Source: Methylobacter tundripaludum SV96 (lineage in GTDB: Bacteria > Pseudomonadota > Gammaproteobacteria > Methylococcales > Methylomonadaceae). Taken from it: a stretch of 64,000 nucleotides of DNA. The notes below the pieces were generated by a model, which was not told the DNA's origin, ran no database searches, and was given only the letters and a program-made list of their open reading frames with translations. The stretch covers positions 124,001-188,000 of the forward strand of contig NZ_JH109154.1 of the NCBI RefSeq assembly GCF_000190755.2, read 5' to 3'. Numbering within the stretch: position 1 is the stretch's first letter; each line of letters begins with the position of its first letter. Below, piece by piece: positions 44,491 to 53,839 of this stretch. Position numbers and translations under genes: made by a program.

Positions 44491-44596
44491 TAACCGCTCC
44501 GATAACAAAAATAATAACCACAATAAGTGCTGCGCTTAGTTTTTCAAGGCACTTACTATAAAATAACCGCCTATTTTACAGAATTTACCTCCAATA

Positions 44597-45628
44597 ATGA
44601 AAACATTAACCATCACAAGGCCGGATGACTGGCATTTACATGTCAGAAACGGCGCAGTTTTAAAAACAGTTATGCCGCATACCGCCAGGCAATTTGCCCG
44701 CGCAGTCATCATGCCCAATCTCAAACCGCCTGTTACTACGGTGGCTCAGGCTTTGATTTATCGGGAAGAAATTCTACAAGCGGTTCCGGTTGGTCTTGAT
44801 TTTACGCCGTTGATGACGCTTTACCTGACCGGTTCGACAACCGCGGATGAAATCCAAAAAGCCGCCGAATCCGAACATATCCATGCCTTTAAACTGTATC
44901 CGGCAGGCGCCACCACCAATTCCGATTCCGGTGTTGCCGACATCAAGGCTGTTTATCCGTTATTGGCGGCAATGGAACAATATGATATGCCGTTGCTGAT
45001 TCATGGCGAAGTCACCGATGACGCGTGCGATATTTTCGACCGGGAACGGGTGTTTATCGACACCTACCTGACCGACATCACGAATAACTTCCCCGGTTTG
45101 CGCATCGTGGTCGAACACGTAACCACGACTGAAGCCGTACAATTTGTGCTGGCTTCCGGCGCCAATATTGCCGCAACCATCACCCCCCAGCATTTGCTGT
45201 TTAACCGCAATGCGATTCTGGCGGGCGGCATCAGGCCGCACCATTACTGCCTGCCGATCATCAAGCGCGAGTCGCATCGTCTGGCCTTGGTCGCCGCAGC
45301 CACCAGCAGTAACCCGAAATTTTTTCTGGGCACGGACAGTGCGCCGCACCTGACTTCATTAAAGGAAACCGCCTGCGGTTGCGCCGGTTGTTACAGCGCC
45401 CATGCGGCTTTGGAGCTTTATGCGGAAGCGTTTGAGCGAGCGGACGCATTGGACAAACTGGAAGGTTTCGCCAGTTTTTACGGGGCCGACTTTTACCGAT
45501 TGCCCAGAAATTCAGGCACGGTCACCTTGGAAAAAACCGGCTGGAAAGTGCCGTCCGCTTACGGAGAAAACGGCCTGTCCATCACGCCGCTCAAGGCGAA
45601 TGAAGAGTTGGGCTGGAAGTTACAATAA
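44597..45628 (+). CDS. pyrC: Dihydroorotase
   Basis: A 343-residue class II dihydroorotase of pyrimidine synthesis (carbamoyl-aspartate to dihydroorotate). Metal ligands are seen in DWHLHVRNG, the carboxylated Lys in AFKLYPAGATTNSDSG, His in LIHGEV and VEHVTT, and Asp in GTDSAPH. Length and order match E. coli PyrC. It is a single gene transcribed away from the fmdB-like gene. Confidence 0.96.
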   Translation: MKTLTITRPDDWHLHVRNGAVLKTVMPHTARQFARAVIMPNLKPPVTTVAQALIYREEILQAVPVGLDFTPLMTLYLTGSTTADEIQKAAESEHIHAFKLYPAGATTNSDSGVADIKAVYPLLAAMEQYDMPLLIHGEVTDDACDIFDRERVFIDTYLTDITNNFPGLRIVVEHVTTTEAVQFVLASGANIAATITPQHLLFNRNAILAGGIRPHHYCLPIIKRESHRLALVAAATSSNPKFFLGTDSAPHLTSLKETACGCAGCYSAHAALELYAEAFERADALDKLEGFASFYGADFYRLPRNSGTVTLEKTGWKVPSAYGENGLSITPLKANEELGWKLQ

Positions 45629-45648
45629 TCTGCCGGAAAACCACAAGC

Positions 45649-45725
45649 GTAGGGCGTGCCGCGCGCCAAAGATGAGCGTCAATTTAATCCAAATCTGAGG
45701 AAAAGGCGCGCACGGCGCGCCCTAC
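45649..45725. repeat. GC-rich inverted repeat between pyrC and mlaA
   Basis: GTAGGGCGTGCCGCGCGCC at the left and GGCGCGCACGGCGCGCCCTAC-type right arm (split here: GGCGCGCACGG, CGCGCCCTAC) pair imperfectly over about 19 bp. TTTTT follows. It is a REP-like repeat that may terminate pyrC. Confidence 0.55.
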
Positions 45726-45767
45726 TTTTTCAAGGTAATAACGTATTTTTCGCCCTTTGCCTGTTTT

Positions 45768-46529
45768 TTAATACGGCTTAACCGGAGCCAAATTATCCTC
45801 ATTAAAGTCATCATCAATCTCCAGGTAATCCGATCCCTCCGGCACATTGCCATCGTGAATCAGGTATTCACGATGTTGAAAATAAGCGCTTTTAAAAAAC
45901 GCATACCGGTCTACCGCAGCTTCCGTTGCTATCTTTTCAGTCGTCAAATTGTCTGCGCGCAAATCGATGGCATTCACCCCGAACAGTCCACTGCTGATAA
46001 CACCGCTGTCAAGATAGCTGATCGGATTCATCGCAGCATCGCCGATCAGACCGCCCACGCCGCGAGGGGAACTCGGCCCGAAAAACGGCAGCACCAGGTA
46101 AGGGCCGGTCGGTACACCCCAAACACCCATGGTTTGGTCAAAATCTTCATTATGCTTTGGCAAATCGATCATCGCCGCGACATCGACAAAACCGGCAACC
46201 CCGGCGATGGTATTGACAATAAAGCGCGAACCATCCAGGCCGGTTTGCGAGATTTTAAACTGCATCAGGTCATTGAGTGTTACGCCGATGTCGTTAATGT
46301 TACTGAAAAAATTGGTCACGCCTTGATCGACAAACGATGGCGTTACCCACTGATACCCCTTGGCGACAGGCTTCATCGCATAATCGTCAAGCTTATCGTT
46401 AAAGGTCTGCACTCCCCTATTCCAGCCTTCCAATGGATCTTGGGGGTCTTTTGCGGTGGTCGCACATCCTGCCAGTACACCCGATAAAACAAGACATCCG
46501 AATTGAGTCATCAATTTTTTCTGTTGCAT
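45768..46529 (-). CDS. mlaA: MlaA/VacJ family phospholipid-transport lipoprotein
   Basis: A 253-residue outer-membrane lipoprotein of the Mla pathway, which removes mislocalised phospholipids from the outer leaflet. It has a lipobox (LSGVLAGC, lipid Cys near residue 19), then DPLEGWNRGVQTFND, GRFIVNT-like SRFIVNTIAGVAGF and GPYLVLPFFGPSSPRG, all family hallmarks. The ATG at 46529 has GAGGAG 8 bases upstream; a GTG three codons earlier is less likely. The rest of the mla operon is not here. Confidence 0.93.
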   Translation of the reverse strand: MQQKKLMTQFGCLVLSGVLAGCATTAKDPQDPLEGWNRGVQTFNDKLDDYAMKPVAKGYQWVTPSFVDQGVTNFFSNINDIGVTLNDLMQFKISQTGLDGSRFIVNTIAGVAGFVDVAAMIDLPKHNEDFDQTMGVWGVPTGPYLVLPFFGPSSPRGVGGLIGDAAMNPISYLDSGVISSGLFGVNAIDLRADNLTTEKIATEAAVDRYAFFKSAYFQHREYLIHDGNVPEGSDYLEIDDDFNEDNLAPVKPY

Positions 46530-46643
46530 GTCATCCACTCCTCAACGCTATTATTTTTATAATGGGGCAATTTTCGCGTAACATACCATAAATCACCGCC
46601 TTCATTCCTCATCATTTCGACACCTCTTGGCATAACTCAAAAA

Positions 46644-47267
46644 ATGGATACACCTGTAATTCCCTTAGACAAACGTTTCCGAGGCTTCCTGCCGGTAGTC
46701 GTCGACATTGAAACAGCCGGGTTTAATCCCAAAAAAAATGCATTACTGGAAATTGCCGCCGTGATTGTCGAGCTTAACAGCAACAGCGATCTGGAAATTA
46801 CCGAACGTTATACAACGCATGTCATTCCCTTTAAAAATGCCGAACTGGACGAAGCAGCCCTCAAATTTAACGGCATAGACCCGCACCACCCGTTCCGCAT
46901 GGCCATTGAAGAGAAAGACGCGCTGCACATGCTGTTTAAACCGATTAAAGAGGCCGTCAAGCGTAACAACTGCACCCGGGCGATTCTGGTTGGACACAAC
47001 CCCGCTTTTGACATCGGTTTCTTAAATGCCGCCATTCAAAGAACCCAAATAAAACGCAGTCCTTTTCATCCGTTCAGCACTTTCGATACCGCGACATTGG
47101 GGGGATTGGTCTATCAACAGACGGTGCTGGCGAAAATTGCCCAAACAGCGGGATTGGATTGGGATAACGAAAAAGCGCATTCAGCGCTTTATGACGCCGA
47201 AAAGACAGCAGAGCTGTTTTGCATGATAGTCAACCGCTGGAAGCAGCTGGAATCAATCGGTAGTTGA
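46644..47267 (+). CDS. rnt: Ribonuclease T
   Basis: A 207-residue DEDDh 3'-5' exoribonuclease that trims tRNA and other stable RNA 3' ends. Exo I is VVVDIETAGFNPKKNALLEI, Exo II is LVGHNPAFDIGFL and Exo III is HSALYDAEKTAELF. It keeps the Phe residues typical of RNase T (FDIGFL, FHPF). Divergent from mlaA. Confidence 0.93.
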   Translation: MDTPVIPLDKRFRGFLPVVVDIETAGFNPKKNALLEIAAVIVELNSNSDLEITERYTTHVIPFKNAELDEAALKFNGIDPHHPFRMAIEEKDALHMLFKPIKEAVKRNNCTRAILVGHNPAFDIGFLNAAIQRTQIKRSPFHPFSTFDTATLGGLVYQQTVLAKIAQTAGLDWDNEKAHSALYDAEKTAELFCMIVNRWKQLESIGS

Positions 47268-47280
47268 TAATAAAACCGGC

Positions 47281-47308
47281 ACACGGATGACACGCGCGTC
47301 ATCCGTGT
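47281..47308. terminator. Bidirectional hairpin between rnt and grxD
   Basis: ACACGGATGAC-ACGCGC-GTCATCCGTGT is a perfect 11-bp stem in the 49-bp gap between the convergent genes. It has no long T-tract but is well placed to end both transcripts. Confidence 0.6.
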
Positions 47309-47316
47309 AGCATCGA

Positions 47317-47640
47317 TTATTCCTCTATTGCACCAACCGCAGCCAACATCTTTGCCAACTCACCTTTCTGGTACAGGTCAATAACGATATCGCAACCGCC
47401 GACTAGCTCACCGCCGATATACAGCTGGGGATAGGTCGGCCAGTTCGAATATTCTTTAAGCGCCTCGCGAAGTTCAGGATCCTCAAAAATATTAACGTAC
47501 ATAAATTTGGCATGACAAGCTCCCAATATTTGCACGGTTTGGCCGGAAAAGCCGCATTGAGGAAAATCCGGTGACCCTTTCATGTATAAAACAACCGGAT
47601 TATTTTCAATCTGGTCTTTAATTCTTTCTATAACGCTCAT
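47317..47640 (-). CDS. grxD: Monothiol glutaredoxin (Grx4 type)
   Basis: A 107-residue CGFS-type glutaredoxin used in iron-sulfur cluster trafficking. The active site is QCGFSGQ, followed by the WPTYPQLYIGGELVGGCDIV glutathione-binding part. The ATG at 47640 gives the family N-terminus (MSVIERIKDQIEN); a start four codons upstream is less likely. Single gene. Confidence 0.95.
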   Translation of the reverse strand: MSVIERIKDQIENNPVVLYMKGSPDFPQCGFSGQTVQILGACHAKFMYVNIFEDPELREALKEYSNWPTYPQLYIGGELVGGCDIVIDLYQKGELAKMLAAVGAIEE

Positions 47641-47949
47641 GCTGATAATCACCTAATAAATAAAAACCCACTAATTTTATCTACTTTGTAGCGATTAAAA
47701 AAGGAAATCTTGCAATCCAACCCTCAGGTAATCACTTGGCACAATCTTTGATGTCATTTACTAAGTGCTGTGTATTTGGGTTAGAAGCCGAAAGGGGCCG
47801 CGCAAAAGACTTTATATTTGTTCTGTAATATTTTTAATCTGGCTTGATAGCAGAGAGAAAACGTATTATAGGGGTAAGAACTATCCCGGTTAAGGCAGTT
47901 GTCGTCTGCGCTCTATTTAGAGAAATGAGGTATTTTATTTTTATGTCCC
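47641..47949. other. Divergent spacer between grxD and the hydroxylase gene
   Basis: 309 bp, AT-rich, without gene, clear hairpin or repeat. It presumably contains both promoters; I cannot place them. Confidence 0.4.
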
Positions 47950-48432
47950 ATGCTTAGCTTAGCCGCTCAATTCATTTTAGGCTTACTGTATGCCAATGCC
48001 GGTGAATGGCTGATGCATAAATACATTTTGCATGGACTGGGACAAAACCAGCACAGTTTCTGGGCTTATCATTGGCATGAGCATCACGCCGTTTGCGCTA
48101 AAAATGCCATGTTCGATCCGGGCTATCAATCCGTGACATTAACAACATGGAACGCCCAAACCAAAGAACTGGCGGCATTGTCGGGCATTGTGCTGCTGCA
48201 TGTGCCGCTGTTTTTACTATTTCCCCTATTTACCGGCGCGGTGTATGCATCCTTGATGCTGTATTACTACAAGCATCGCAAGGCTCATCTCGACCCAATC
48301 TGGGCTAAACAGCATTTACGCTGGCATTACGATCACCATCTCGGCGGCAACCGCGCCGCGAACTGGTGTGTGACCTGGCCCTGGTTCGATTACTTGATGG
48401 GCACTCGGATTAAAAACAACACGCTTGAATAA
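47950..48432 (+). CDS. Fatty acid hydroxylase / sterol desaturase family protein
   Basis: A 160-residue membrane di-iron protein. Histidine clusters characteristic of the superfamily are present: HKYILHG, HWHEHH and HLRWHYDHHLGGNRAANW. Two hydrophobic segments are visible (N-terminal and about residues 75-105). It is shorter than sterol desaturases and resembles small bacterial hydroxylases of lipid chains or carotenoids. Substrate unknown. Stands alone. Confidence 0.82.
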   Translation: MLSLAAQFILGLLYANAGEWLMHKYILHGLGQNQHSFWAYHWHEHHAVCAKNAMFDPGYQSVTLTTWNAQTKELAALSGIVLLHVPLFLLFPLFTGAVYASLMLYYYKHRKAHLDPIWAKQHLRWHYDHHLGGNRAANWCVTWPWFDYLMGTRIKNNTLE

Positions 48433-48595
48433 ACCATCCCCCGGCAAATCCGCCTGCTTGTAATCCCTCAAAAATAACAAGCCATTAACAAAAAAAAACA
48501 TTTATACTTTTCCTCCCACCGGCGGTTTGATTACGGATAATGACCAAGCTATCGGATGCAACCCAATAATAAAAATAATAGAACAAGGAATCACC

Positions 48596-50104
48596 ATGCC
48601 CATCTCTACCCGCCCGATCAGCCTTGCGCTGCCCTTTTTATTAACCATAACCCTGTCCGGCTGTTCGGTAATGCGCAGTTACGATGACGAACTCAAACAA
48701 ACCATTGATCTGGTCGGAAAAGGCCAAATAGATCAAGCTTTAACTCACCATGAAGCCAATAATACCGGCGGCGATTTCGATCTGCTTTATTACCTGGAAA
48801 AAGGCGAATTGTTGCGCTTGAAGAGCCAATACAAGGACAGTGCAGGTGCGTGGCTGTTGGCCGATCAAAAGGTCAACGAATGGGAGAATGAAGCTAAAGT
48901 CAGGGCCGGTGCCATTTTAGAAAATGTCGGCGCGGTGGTGTTAAACGATAAAACCCGTCGCTACGATGGTCATGATTATGAAAAAGTCATGCTGTCTACC
49001 CGGCTTGCGCTGGATCACTTGTCGGCAGGCGACTGGAATGCCGCCAGAACCGAGATCAAGAAAACCCACGAGCGGGAAGCCATTATCGCGGAAATTAATG
49101 CGAAAGATACCGAGGCGCTGGAACAGGAAAGCAAGGAAAAAGGTATCACCACGACCTTTAAGGATCTGAACGGTTATCCGGTCGAAACGCTTAACTCGGC
49201 CGAAGTCACCACGCTAAAAAACGGCTACCAAAGCGCTTTCAGTCATTATCTGGCCGGTTTTGTCTACGAAGCCTTGAATGAACAGGGTCTCGCCTCACCC
49301 GGTTACCGGCAGGCGATTGAGCTACAGCCCAATATTAAAATCCTGGAAGACGGCTTGGCTACATTGGAATCGCGTCCCAGCCTGCGTAAACCTACGGAAA
49401 CCGATGTGTTATTTGTGGTCGAATCAGGCGCCGCGCCTGCGCTTAGCTCAATCACCATTCCTGTCCCGGTGATCGTCAGCAATTTGGGCGTTATTCCTAT
49501 ATCGTTCCCGGTGCTGCATTCTGACCCTAGCCATACGTTACAACCCAGCACTATCGGCATTGACGGCAAGGATACCCTGCCGTTAGCCGGCGTGACCAGT
49601 TTGGACACCATGTCCAAGCGGGCATTAAGGGATGATATGCCGGGGATTATTGTCAGGGGTATTCTTCGCGCCGCTGCAAAAACCATGTCGCAAAAGGCCT
49701 TGATGGATCAAGGCGGCGGTGTGGCGATTGCGGGTATTGCCTTGAATATCGCCAATGTCATTACCGAATCTGCGGATGAACGCACTTGGCGCACTTTGCC
49801 TGCAACCATCAGCATTGGCCGTGTAACGCTGCCTTCCGGCAAGCATGACATAGCCATTGGCAGCAGCAAACAATCCATTGATATTCAAGGCTCACACGCC
49901 ATCGTGGTGACACGGTTGCTGGGTAATCAGGTTTATTGGTCGCAACCTGCTTTTGGGCCGCAAATGCCGGTTTATACCGCACCCTCTGCAATTCAAGCCA
50001 TTGAAAATACCGATAGCCCGGCAATAACGGGTCCCAACAAGAAAGCCCCGTCAAAATCCAAAAAGAAAAAAGCCTCAAAACCTGCCCAACAAGCAAAAGG
50101 ATAA
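48596..50104 (+). CDS. COG3014-type outer-membrane-associated lipoprotein
   Basis: A 502-residue lipoprotein: signal peptide with lipobox LTITLSGC (Cys near residue 23), then a region with TPR-like helices (LVGKGQIDQALTHHEA, YLEKGELLRLKSQYKDSAG), a middle domain (GYQSAFSHYLAGFVYEAL) and a C-terminal beta-rich domain, ending in a Lys/Ser tail. The ATG at 48596 has AAGGA 6 bases upstream. It is the first gene of a four-gene locus (COG3014, YcfL-like, LpoB-like, CsgG-like) known in several Gammaproteobacteria; its exact role is not established. Confidence 0.8.
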   Translation: MPISTRPISLALPFLLTITLSGCSVMRSYDDELKQTIDLVGKGQIDQALTHHEANNTGGDFDLLYYLEKGELLRLKSQYKDSAGAWLLADQKVNEWENEAKVRAGAILENVGAVVLNDKTRRYDGHDYEKVMLSTRLALDHLSAGDWNAARTEIKKTHEREAIIAEINAKDTEALEQESKEKGITTTFKDLNGYPVETLNSAEVTTLKNGYQSAFSHYLAGFVYEALNEQGLASPGYRQAIELQPNIKILEDGLATLESRPSLRKPTETDVLFVVESGAAPALSSITIPVPVIVSNLGVIPISFPVLHSDPSHTLQPSTIGIDGKDTLPLAGVTSLDTMSKRALRDDMPGIIVRGILRAAAKTMSQKALMDQGGGVAIAGIALNIANVITESADERTWRTLPATISIGRVTLPSGKHDIAIGSSKQSIDIQGSHAIVVTRLLGNQVYWSQPAFGPQMPVYTAPSAIQAIENTDSPAITGPNKKAPSKSKKKKASKPAQQAKG

Positions 50105-50107
50105 GTC

Positions 50108-50509
50108 ATGCATTTGTTTAAAATTATACCGTTAGTTATCGCTTTGTCGCTGGTCAGCGCCTGCGCCAGTCACAAGCCGCCGCCACGCCCCGGCAGCATC
50201 AATGCCAAGGTCGAGCAGCTGAGTGAAATGTCGTATCTGCAAGTGACCGACCTGCGCGCCGTAAAACGCAATCATCTGTTAACCGTGCAGGCCGAGATCA
50301 ACAATACGGACTCGGATAACCAACAACTTTACTATCGCTTTAAATGGCTGGATGCCGCCGGTTTTGCGGTCGGCGGTGAAGAAGCCTGGAAGCCCGTACT
50401 GGTTTACGCTTATCAGAAACAAACGCTATCGGCTGTCGCGCCGTCGCCTCAGGTTACGGATTTCAGACTGGTTGTGCAAAGCCCTGATAACACGGGTGAC
50501 CTGCCTTAA
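50108..50509 (+). CDS. YcfL family (DUF1425) lipoprotein
   Basis: A 133-residue small lipoprotein with lipobox LVSACAS (Cys near residue 18) and a single DUF1425 domain (LLTVQAEINNTDSDNQQLYY, RFKWLDAAGFAVGGEEAW). It starts 3 bp after the preceding stop with AAGGA upstream, so it is cotranscribed. In E. coli ycfL sits next to lpoB, as here. Confidence 0.85.
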   Translation: MHLFKIIPLVIALSLVSACASHKPPPRPGSINAKVEQLSEMSYLQVTDLRAVKRNHLLTVQAEINNTDSDNQQLYYRFKWLDAAGFAVGGEEAWKPVLVYAYQKQTLSAVAPSPQVTDFRLVVQSPDNTGDLP

Positions 50510-50565
50510 GCGATTCCCAAAAAATAAGACTATGCCATCGTTAAGTGTGAAAGCAACTGACTACT

Positions 50566-50609
50566 GGAGTGCAGGCTTCGCCTGCAAGCACAAGCAAAGC
50601 TTGCACTCC
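50566..50609. repeat. 44-bp palindromic repeat
   Basis: GGAGTGCAGGCTTCGCCTGC on the left and GCAAAGCTTGCACTCC on the right form an inverted repeat with an inner GCAGGC/GCCTGC. The same arms bound the 158-bp element at 6628-6785. It lies in the gap between the ycfL-like and lpoB-like genes. Confidence 0.7.
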
Positions 50610-50686
50610 GACATAGCCCAAAATAATAATGTTCTGTAGAGGCGACCAGAAGCCGCCCTTCAACATACTTTAAGAGAGATAATCCC

Positions 50687-51307
50687 ATGCATAAATCAAA
50701 CATCATGAAGTCAAATGCCTTCAAAGCCACTGCGATAGCGCTGCTGTTAAGCGGCTGTGCAACGCAATCACCAACGCTCAGTTCCGGCAACGTCGAGTAC
50801 GGCGACAGTAAAGCCGTTGAAACCTTAACCAACGAATTCGGCTCTACCGACCTGCAAGCCATAGCGGAATCGATGGCCAGCTCGCTATTACAATCCCCTG
50901 CCCTGTTTGCAAAATCGCGTCCTTTGGTGACCGTTGCGGAAGTTAAGAACCGAACCAGCGAATACATAGACACAAAGTCGGTCACCGATTCGATACGCAC
51001 CAAAATCGTAAAAAGCGGCATGGTGCGCTTTGCGGTAGACACCAGCGCCATGCAAACCCAAGTCGATGAATTGACCCGGCAAAATCAAACCGGCCTGTAC
51101 AAAAAAAGTAAGTCAAAAAAAATGGGTAACATGGAAGGCGCCGATTTCCGCATCGAAGGCACCATAACCTCTATCGTAAAACGAGCCGGCGATGTCAAAG
51201 ACGTGTATTACAAATTCAGCTTGCAGCTGGTGGATATTGAATCCGGCACCATGGAATGGGCGGATGAAAAAGAAATACGCAAGACTTCCAATAAATCCAT
51301 GTTTTAG
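50687..51307 (+). CDS. lpoB: LpoB-like penicillin-binding protein activator
   Basis: A 206-residue lipoprotein (lipobox LLLSGCAT, Cys near residue 24) with an LpoB-type domain: DLQAIAESMASSLLQSP, VAEVKNRTSEYIDTKSVTDS, ADFRIEGTITSI and DIESGTMEWADEKEIRK. LpoB reaches through the periplasm to stimulate PBP1b. AGAGAG precedes the ATG. It is separated from the ycfL-like gene by a repeat but stays on the same strand. Homology is clear; PBP partner is inferred. Confidence 0.85.
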   Translation: MHKSNIMKSNAFKATAIALLLSGCATQSPTLSSGNVEYGDSKAVETLTNEFGSTDLQAIAESMASSLLQSPALFAKSRPLVTVAEVKNRTSEYIDTKSVTDSIRTKIVKSGMVRFAVDTSAMQTQVDELTRQNQTGLYKKSKSKKMGNMEGADFRIEGTITSIVKRAGDVKDVYYKFSLQLVDIESGTMEWADEKEIRKTSNKSMF

Positions 51308-51318
51308 TGAGATAGCAA

Positions 51319-52122
51319 ATGAAACCGTTACGTTTGTTATTCCTGCTGTCGTCATTGCTTGGGGCGAGCAACGCACTAGCGGCCAAAATCGCCGTTACCG
51401 ACCTGGCTTATGCCGAGCGGGTCAGCGGTTATTTTCATCTTGTTGATTATCACAACAAGTCATCGGCGCGAGCCAGCCATAGCGAGCGCGAACGGGATAG
51501 TTTCGAAAGCTCCTCAGCTTCGAGTCGTTCATCGTATAGCGGAAAATCGGAGACTGATTATACCGAGGTCGAAAGCAGTTACAGCTATATCGAATATGGC
51601 GAACTGCGTAAATTTGTCGGCGATATTAAGGGGGAAATCCTTAAAACCGGCGGTTTCCAGGTATCTCAGGCCAAACCTTACACAGCCAAGGGCAGCGAAC
51701 AAATCTACGACATTATCAGCCGCATCAAAAAAGGCGCTTATCCCGGGGCCGATTATGTATTGTTCGGAACGGTCAGCGAGCTTGATTTTCGCGACGAAGC
51801 TAATCCCATTATCGGTACCGACACGCTGTCCAACACTTTCAGCCTGATGCTGGTGGCAGAGTTTAGCCTGATCAATACCCGCACTTACGAGGTGAAAGCC
51901 GCATTTAGCGCTACCGGCGAAGGGCAGGATGTGCGCGTTGTGACCGGAGGAAGCCATGTCGTGCCCAGTCGCGGCCGGGTAGTCTCGGAAGTGTCTAAAA
52001 GCTTAGGCGTGGATGTAGCGCGGCAGATTAATGAACAACTGGGCGGCAGCGCATATCAAAACGCCAACCCTGTAACCGGCAATACCATGCAGGAAGGTGA
52101 AGTCATGCATTTTAGCCAGTGA
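51319..52122 (+). CDS. CsgG/FlgO-like periplasmic protein of the LpoB locus
   Basis: A 267-residue protein with a cleavable signal peptide (LLFLLSSLLGASNALA) and a domain similar in outline to CsgG/LpoB (KIAVTDLAYAERVSGYF, ADYVLFGTVSELDFRD, VAEFSLINTRTYEVKAAFSA). A Ser-rich insert lies at about residues 50-90. It follows the lpoB-like gene by 11 bp. Probably works with the other locus members at the outer membrane; function not established. Confidence 0.75.
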   Translation: MKPLRLLFLLSSLLGASNALAAKIAVTDLAYAERVSGYFHLVDYHNKSSARASHSERERDSFESSSASSRSSYSGKSETDYTEVESSYSYIEYGELRKFVGDIKGEILKTGGFQVSQAKPYTAKGSEQIYDIISRIKKGAYPGADYVLFGTVSELDFRDEANPIIGTDTLSNTFSLMLVAEFSLINTRTYEVKAAFSATGEGQDVRVVTGGSHVVPSRGRVVSEVSKSLGVDVARQINEQLGGSAYQNANPVTGNTMQEGEVMHFSQ

Positions 52123-52185
52123 AATAACTGATATGCATGCTTAATTAAATCCGGCCCGGCTGAATTCGGCGTTACAATGGTAACC

Positions 52186-53175
52186 ATGAATACTAATCTG
52201 ACTCCTTTTTCAGCCCTGACTCCCGATATAATTTTGAATGCGCTCGACAGTATCGGCCTGCATAGCGACGGCCGACTGTTGGCGCTGAATAGTTATGAAA
52301 ACCGCGTCTACCAGGTCGGCATGGCAGACGCATCTTTTATTGTCACCAAGTTCTACAGACCCGAGCGCTGGACGACTGCCGCCATTCTTGAAGAACACGC
52401 GTTCGTTCAGGAATTGTTCGAGTCTGAAATCCCTGTGGTACCGGCAATGCCATTCGGCGATAATCAGACCTTAATCCACGCCGACGGTTTCCGCTTTTCC
52501 GTATTTCCAAGGCAAGGCGGCCGTGTACCTGAGCTTGAAGGCCGCGAAAAGCTGGAATGGATGGGACGGTTTATCGCTCGCATTCATGCCATCGGCGCTT
52601 TAAAGCCTTTCAAGGAGCGCCCGACTCTCGATATCGCCAATTTCGGTGATGAACCCAGAGCTTATCTGCTGGCAAATAATTTCATCCCTGCCGATCTTAT
52701 CGAAGCTTATCGTAGTGTCACTGAGCATGCGCTGGATGGCGTGAGGCGTTGCTTTGAACGTGCCGGTAAGGTAAAAACCTTGCGCCTGCACGGCGACTGT
52801 TATCCCGGCAATATTTTATGGACCGATGACGGCCCGCATTTTGTTGATTTCGACGACAGCCGAATGGGACCTGCGATACAGGACTTATGGATGTTGCTGT
52901 CCGGGGATCGAGCCGAAATGACCGTGCAATTGAACCACCTGCTAACCGGTTACCGAACTTTTTACGATTTCGATACCCGGGAACTGCATCTTATAGAAGC
53001 CCTGCGTACTTTGCGCCTGATTCATTATTCGGCGTGGATTGCACGGCGCTGGGATGATCCTGCGTTTCCGATGGCGTTCCCGTGGTTTGATACGCCGCGT
53101 TATTGGCAGGACAGGATCATTGAACTGCGCGAGCAAATCGCGTTAATGAACGAAGGTCCGCTTGAGTTGGCTTAA
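52186..53175 (+). CDS. srkA: Stress response serine/threonine kinase YihE
   Basis: A 329-residue kinase of the aminoglycoside phosphotransferase-like fold (SrkA/RdoA). E. coli SrkA protects from stress-induced cell death. [12 protein letters not shown] is the nucleotide-binding loop, [13 protein letters not shown] the catalytic loop, and [18 protein letters not shown] the metal-binding segment. The ATG at 52186 matches the family N-terminus; an ATG three codons earlier is possible. The stop overlaps convergent rnhB by 4 bp. Confidence 0.93.
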   Translation: MNTNLTPFSALTPDIILNALDSIGLHSDGRLLALNSYENRVYQVGMADASFIVTKFYRPERWTTAAILEEHAFVQELFESEIPVVPAMPFGDNQTLIHADGFRFSVFPRQGGRVPELEGREKLEWMGRFIARIHAIGALKPFKERPTLDIANFGDEPRAYLLANNFIPADLIEAYRSVTEHALDGVRRCFERAGKVKTLRLHGDCYPGNILWTDDGPHFVDFDDSRMGPAIQDLWMLLSGDRAEMTVQLNHLLTGYRTFYDFDTRELHLIEALRTLRLIHYSAWIARRWDDPAFPMAFPWFDTPRYWQDRIIELREQIALMNEGPLELA

Positions 53176-53783
53176 CCTATGCCTTGCTGTATCAGCATGG
53201 TTTTTACCGGATTGAATGTTCTTCTGTGTACGGCTAAAAAGCCGAACTGTTCGATTTCGGCCAGATGCTGTTTGGTGCCGTAGCCCTTATGCACATGAAA
53301 CGCAAAGTCGGGGTATTGTTGATGATAGTCAACCATCAGTTTATCTCGTTCGACTTTCGCTAATATTGACGCCGCGCTGATCGCCTGGACCTTACTGTCC
53401 CCTTTAACGATAGCCTGAGCAGGCATGGACAATTTAGGGAGCCTGTTGCCATCCACTAAAACTTCATCAGGCTGGATGTTCAAGCCCTCTACTGCCCTTT
53501 GCATTGCCAATAGCGTTGCCTGAAGAATATTGAGTCCATCAATCTCGTCAACGCCGGCTTGGGCAATCGACCAACTTAAAGCGGCTTCCTTGATGATGAT
53601 ATAAAGACTGTTCCGTTTGCTTTCGCTAAGAATTTTGGAATCGGCCAATCCGGCTATCGGCCGCATCGGATCCAGGATAACCGCTGCCGCGAAGACCGGG
53701 CCTGCAAGCGGTCCACGGCCTGCTTCGTCAACTCCGGCAACGATACAACCTTGAGGGATTTTTATTGAAAATTCATCATCCAT
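53172..53783 (-). CDS. rnhB: Ribonuclease HII
   Basis: A 203-residue enzyme that nicks RNA in RNA-DNA hybrids and at misincorporated ribonucleotides. Acidic catalytic residues lie in [15 protein letters not shown] (Asp-Glu), LVDGNRLP and [12 protein letters not shown]-like [13 protein letters not shown]. Length is normal. Last gene of the bamA-skp-fabZ-lpxA-rnhB run. Confidence 0.96.
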   Translation of the reverse strand: MDDEFSIKIPQGCIVAGVDEAGRGPLAGPVFAAAVILDPMRPIAGLADSKILSESKRNSLYIIIKEAALSWSIAQAGVDEIDGLNILQATLLAMQRAVEGLNIQPDEVLVDGNRLPKLSMPAQAIVKGDSKVQAISAASILAKVERDKLMVDYHQQYPDFAFHVHKGYGTKQHLAEIEQFGFLAVHRRTFNPVKTMLIQQGIG

Positions 53784-53839
53784 AACTTTTTCGGTCCTGA
53801 GGCAATTTAAGCGCGATTTTACTCACGCCAAGGCGGCGC

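Noticed and set aside
45855-46487. 210-codon frame opposite mlaA
   Set aside because: Antisense shadow of a clear lipoprotein gene.
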